From assembly GCA_028095005.1 (NCBI GenBank), contig CM051460.1, positions 83,159,676 through 83,223,675 on the forward strand: a stretch of 64,000 nucleotides of DNA, in the 5' to 3' direction. The DNA comes from Rhynchospora pubera (lineage: Eukaryota; Streptophyta; Magnoliopsida; Poales; Cyperaceae). Below are positions 60,101 to 64,000 of the stretch, piece by piece; within the stretch, counting starts at the first letter, position 1; the number at the start of each line of letters is the position of its first letter. The position numbers and the translations under genes are program-made. The notes beneath the pieces are model-generated. The model saw only the letters and a list, made by a program, of their open reading frames with translations, was not told the origin of the DNA and ran no database searches.

Positions 60101-60576
60101 CCATATAGAAGAACCTTTTTTTTTTATTGCATTTCAGTACAAGAAAGTAGGTACTTGGAAAGGACTTTATGCATAATTGCTAACTTCAAGTGTGAGTTCA
60201 TACTATAAAAGAAGAATGAAATGGGGAGTATTTGTGGACCTTTGGCTCTGAATTACTTGCTGAGTCTCAATTTCCTACACCACAGAAGTGCTCAATAGTA
60301 TTATTACAAAGAATAATAACGATCTTAACAAAAATACAAATTAAACTTCAGACTTGACATACTTGTTCATGAAGCACAGCATGCTGTACGGCAGATTCAA
60401 CATTTTCAACCGAGCCAACTATTGAGAACATAATGTGAGCACATAATTCATGGTAAGCACATAATTCATGGTACTCAGGTTCTTGTTATGAAACTGATAG
60501 TTGATTTGATCTTACCAGACAAATACGAAGATCCCTCAACTGAAGCTGGTAAATGCTGGTTTTGAATATTTGACAT
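54176..60576 (-). CDS. PQBP1: PQBP1-like splicing factor with two WW domains (14 coding exons, 459 aa)
   Basis: Fourteen exons join in phase on the minus strand: 60576-60516, 60418-60363, 60274-60240, 59721-59643, 59552-59474, 59185-59108, 58404-58274, 57642-57592, 57412-57247, 56876-56672, 56138-56028, 55390-55277, 54753-54702 and 54337-54176. WW domain 1 spans about residues 186-217 (Trp190 and Trp213) and WW domain 2 about 232-263 (Trp237 and Trp260). A CxxC-x13-CxxC motif follows at 292-312. The C-terminus has DPMDPSSYSDAPRGG (374-388) and GPLFQQRPYPSPGAVL (407-422), the conserved PQBP1 tail that in animals binds the U5 snRNP 15-kDa protein. The N-terminal part has GHYDPTAIKGHLLKITADHR and a Gly-rich YGVPGGGAY segment found in plant homologues. 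The protein is expected in the nucleus in pre-mRNA splicing. The ATG at 60576 is the first in the exon after AAGAA. Confidence 0.9.
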
Positions 60577-61400
60577 TTCTTCTGCAAACATAATAAGAGA
60601 AATCAAACAAAATTAAAAAAAAAAAACAACTGAAAACTGAATATACCGACGATAAATGTTTAAGCAAACACAATGATGGTGGTATTGACTTGAACTGAAC
60701 ATGACAATGCAAATCCTGCTCTCCCACCCCCTCCAAAACTCTCTCCACAATTGTTCGTTTGTGAAGTACCTTACCTTAAAAAATTAGACTTTCTACAGAA
60801 AGCAATAGTATATTGCTGGTTGGTCCTATGGTTTGGTTACTAATGGATGGGTTGTTGTTCAAATCCTGGCTGGCTCAGTATTGCAGGACCAAATGCATGA
60901 CGAAACTGGACTCCCAAACATAAGAAAAGCTCAAGCCTTTGTAGCCACCCAACTGATGCCCAATGCCAGGCTCAGCTTGAAAAAAAAAATCTCAAATGTT
61001 ACAACTAAGCTTTTCCCTTCTGTACCACTAAGCAGCCACAACACTACAATAGTTTAAAGTTTAAACAAATGGCATAACATTTGGGTTGTCCAGATTTAGC
61101 CGAAAAGAGGATGTTTATCCACTATAAACTCCCAAATTAAACTAAACTAACAGAAACATGCCATTTAATCCTTAAAAGAACTTCCAACTGAAGCACATGT
61201 CAGAAAAACTGGTCCAACAATTACAGAACTTGACAGAAGTCAGAAAAATGGCCAGAATAAAGAAAATAAGCACAGAAAATTAACCAGTGGAAGACGGAGC
61301 AAATCGAAGGGAGAGAAATCGCAGTATTAGAGAGATGATACCTTAGAGCTAAGTAGAGAGAGAGAGAGAGAACGTCGTATTCCACTAATGGAGATTGGAG
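60577..61400 (-). promoter_or_regulatory. 5' UTR, leader intron and promoter side of the PQBP1-like gene
   Basis: The first coding exon appears to start at 60581 after a TTTGCAG acceptor. A CT-rich block with an (AG)n tract on the plus strand (61353-61372), ending at a possible donor near 61289 (CCACTG then GTTAAT on the minus strand), is a plausible first non-coding exon. This is inferred from composition only. Confidence 0.4.
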
Positions 61401-62466
61401 CATTGAAACAGAAAGAAGAGAGAATAGAGAGGAGGCCTTGCCCGTATTGGGCCATTAAGATGTGTCAAGCTGTTTCGGCCCACTGACAGATCCGGCCCGT
61501 TAAAAGGCCTGCATCCGAAGCACCGTCCGAATGTCCGATACATAAACTTCGGGTGCTGATCTGGACAACAAACTATTTGATCCGAGCAACAAATTTTTTT
61601 ATAAATGACCATATTGCCCTTCACTTATGCGAACGGAACAACTCCCCTTTCTCCGAACAATTCTTCCTCTTTTGGCTGCCAACCACTTTATTTTTCCCTA
61701 CTAACAACATGAAGTCATCAATCGCACTTGGATTCACCACTCATTTAATCAATCCTCCTTGACGATGAGAATTTAAGTGGATTTAGAAGAAAACCTAGAA
61801 ACAAGGACCTCAATCCAATTCGGCATCTCGCACAAGTAATTTTTTTCTTTTGATTTTTAATTAGATTTTTAATTAGAATTTAAGTGGATTTAGAAGAAAA
61901 CCTAGGTTTTCACTACGGGTGGGAAACTTCAAAGATAGTAGTTGATCTTCATTGCTTGGATCCATCTGATAAAATACAATAAAAACACAATCAATTAGAT
62001 TGAATTTTGTAGCAGTTGGCTTTTTTCATGTTTTGTGTAAGTAGAGATTTTCTTTTAAGTCTGGATGCTACATATATATCAAGTAAAGTGGTGTTGACAG
62101 TAATCGTATACTCATACTTTTCTATATTTTACAATTGTGCTCTCTCTATAGATGCTGATTTTGACATGATAATTAAAAACTATATACAATTTCTAAAGTA
62201 CTGCTCTAATTCATTATCATTTTCAGATCCCGAAGAAAACTGAATGTGATCTTGACATTTAAATTCTCAATTACTTTTACGCAAGTCAACAAAAATTTTT
62301 CCCGTACATTTATATGTGATTCGTTAAGGTATATTGATTTATTTTGCATTGCTATGTCGCTCTAACAACAAAAAATAAAAATTGCAAAAGTAACATACGT
62401 TTATTCTGGGATAGAAATTAGTTACCTGTGAAAAGAGATGTTAACCAATGGAAGCTTGTTTAGATG
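61401..62466. other. Intergenic, no gene; one 30-bp direct repeat
   Basis: The phrase GAATTTAAGTGGATTTAGAA with ten further bases occurs at about 61769 and 61876. Nothing else is recognised. Confidence 0.4.
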
Positions 62467-63931
62467 TGTTGTCCCTAATGGGGGGCGGCTTAATCAAGAT
62501 TTAGCGGAAGCGATTTAAGGTTTTAGACCGGTTTGGTATGAACTATCCTAACACAATTCAATTGGTACCCAATACAAGCAAGCACACAAGCAATTCAAGT
62601 ATAGCAAGATAATAAAGAGAAAAAGATAGAGAGAGAATTGAACACGCGATGTGATTACGGAGTTCCGACCCGCTAGAAGAAGCTAGCCTTAGTCGTACGT
62701 CTCCGGGAGTTTCGCTACCACCAAAGGGCGCGCTCCGTTCAATTCCAACAAGAACGGGACTACAACTTCGAACCGAATCACCTCGTCACAAGGACACTCG
62801 AGGCGGATCGGCCTAACTCGAATGGCACAACGGCCTCAAAGGAGAAGAGCTCTCAACCTATTCCAACCTACACCTAGCGACAATGTCGGGGCGGTGGTGT
62901 TTGAGGCTACTAAATCTCTCAAGATGGTCTAGCTATGAAAAGCTCAAGTGGGAGAGTATCCCTGTGCTCAAAGGCTCAATTCTGGTCTAATTTTGCAAGA
63001 CTAGGCTCACTTAAGAGAGAGAACAAGGGGTGGATATATATAGGGCTCGAAATGAGCATTTCCCCAGCAAAAACAGGCCACAGCGTTGTACAACGCTGAA
63101 TAGCGTTATACAACGCTGGAATATGACCGTTGTAAATTCTAACGGCTCTTTAATATAGCCGTTGGTCTGTCAGAGCGTTGTGCAACGCTATATGCCGTCG
63201 CACAACGCAGGAGTGTAAAACCAAAGGAAAGCTCCGACAATTCCGTTGGAAATTGTCAGAGCGTTGCTTGCCACTGAATGGCGTTACACAACGCTAAAGG
63301 GAGACAAAAGGAACAACTCTGACAGATTCAACAGAGCGTTGTACAACTCTATATGCCGTCACACAACGCTAACGTTACCCAACGCTGAAAGACGTTGGCT
63401 AACGTCTCCAGAGACTTTGCATGTAAAAACAGCACAGCTAACTTGGGATTTTTGTGGCGTTGTGCAACGCTATATGGCGTTGCACGATGGTACTCAGGAA
63501 AATTTCCAAGTTTTTTAACTGCAGCGTTGTACAACTCTATTCAGCGTTGTACAACGTTGTGAATCAGCGTTGCCTAACTCTATATAGCGTTGTGCAACGT
63601 TGATTCACAAAAGTATGAATTTAGCTGTTCGGGCGTTGTGTAACTCTATATAGCGTTGTACGACGCTAGGTCACAGAAAACAGGATTTTGCTGGTTTATT
63701 GAGCTTTTCGCTATCTAGACCATTTTAAGGATAAACAAGGACTAAAGTATACCTTCTATCCTAGTCTAAACTAGCCTACAAGCTCTCTAATGACTTGATC
63801 TTGATCTTTCTTAAAGCTTTTATCCAAGTCCTCATAGATTATATCTTCTTCCTATAAAACTCAAAGAAGATTGTTAAATGCCAAATGATATTGTTTTGCA
63901 ATCGACAAACCTAGAGACGTTTAGTACAACA
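62467..63931 (-). mobile_element. Solo LTR with palindrome array, copy B (inverted)
   Basis: It is the same family as 18813-20514 but in opposite orientation, 1465 bp long, flanked by a perfect 5-bp duplication AGATG (62462-62466 and 63932-63936). In plus-strand reading it starts TGTTGTCCCTAATGG and ends TTTAGTACAACA. The TATA-like box lies at about 63032-63043 in complement. The array of GCGTTGTACAACGCT-type palindromes spans 63080-63670, with the exact core GTTGTACAAC four times. It lacks the hAT MITE found in copy A. No internal retrotransposon sequence is present. Confidence 0.9.
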
Positions 63932-64000
63932 AGATGATTAAAAACCAAAATAAAACAAAATCAACGTGAATTTTAGGAGAAAGTGGATTTCAGGAGAACG

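Overview
The window is nuclear DNA of a flowering plant, most probably a eudicot. It is AT-rich, with GT-AG introns, plant-specific gene families (a plastid ClpP3-type subunit, a DUF629-like protein, a plant-type PQBP1) and dense plant transposons (CACTA, Mutator-like, hAT, several MITE families, LINE, solo LTRs). I could not identify the species.

Only a few genes look intact. (1) A 12-exon gene on + (25704-32344) encodes a 1266-residue DUF629-like protein with two C2H2 fingers. The last three exons of a paralogue lie at the left edge (74-711). (2) A 5-exon gene on - (38771-41846) encodes a 277-residue ClpP3-like plastid protease subunit in which all three catalytic positions are substituted (Asn, Gln, Glu). 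(3) A 14-exon gene on - (54176-60576) encodes a 459-residue PQBP1-like splicing factor with two WW domains. (4) A 70-codon RING-H2 ORF (52901-53113) sits inside a Mutator-like element with long terminal inverted repeats and a perfect 9-bp target duplication, so it looks like Pack-MULE cargo.

The DUF629-like and Clp genes form a degraded segmental duplication in tail-to-tail order: DUF629 3' end plus Clp pseudogene (1-4520), then the DUF629 gene plus a Clp intron remnant (25.7-33.6 kb), then the Clp gene (38.8-41.8 kb).

Most other sequence is transposon-derived. A 4.9-kb CACTA element (7228-12110, TSD CAA) carries a truncated TNP2 gene split by a 1.76-kb solo LTR. A CACTA-type MITE (5320-5918) is split by another MITE. 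Two solo LTRs of one family in opposite orientation (18813-20514 and 62467-63931) carry arrays of the palindrome GTTGTACAAC. Other items are a LINE fragment, a retro-insertion, a roughly 172-bp tandem array (21.1-22.6 kb), a 1.5-kb foldback (36.4-38.0 kb) and five copies of a purine-rich MITE, each with an exact 3-bp TSD. A second MITE family lies just upstream of three transcription units.

The genes do not form a pathway. The Clp product is predicted to act in the plastid and the PQBP1-like protein in the nucleus; the role of the DUF629-like protein is unknown. Exon boundaries were derived by hand from splice consensus and reading phase and have no transcript support.
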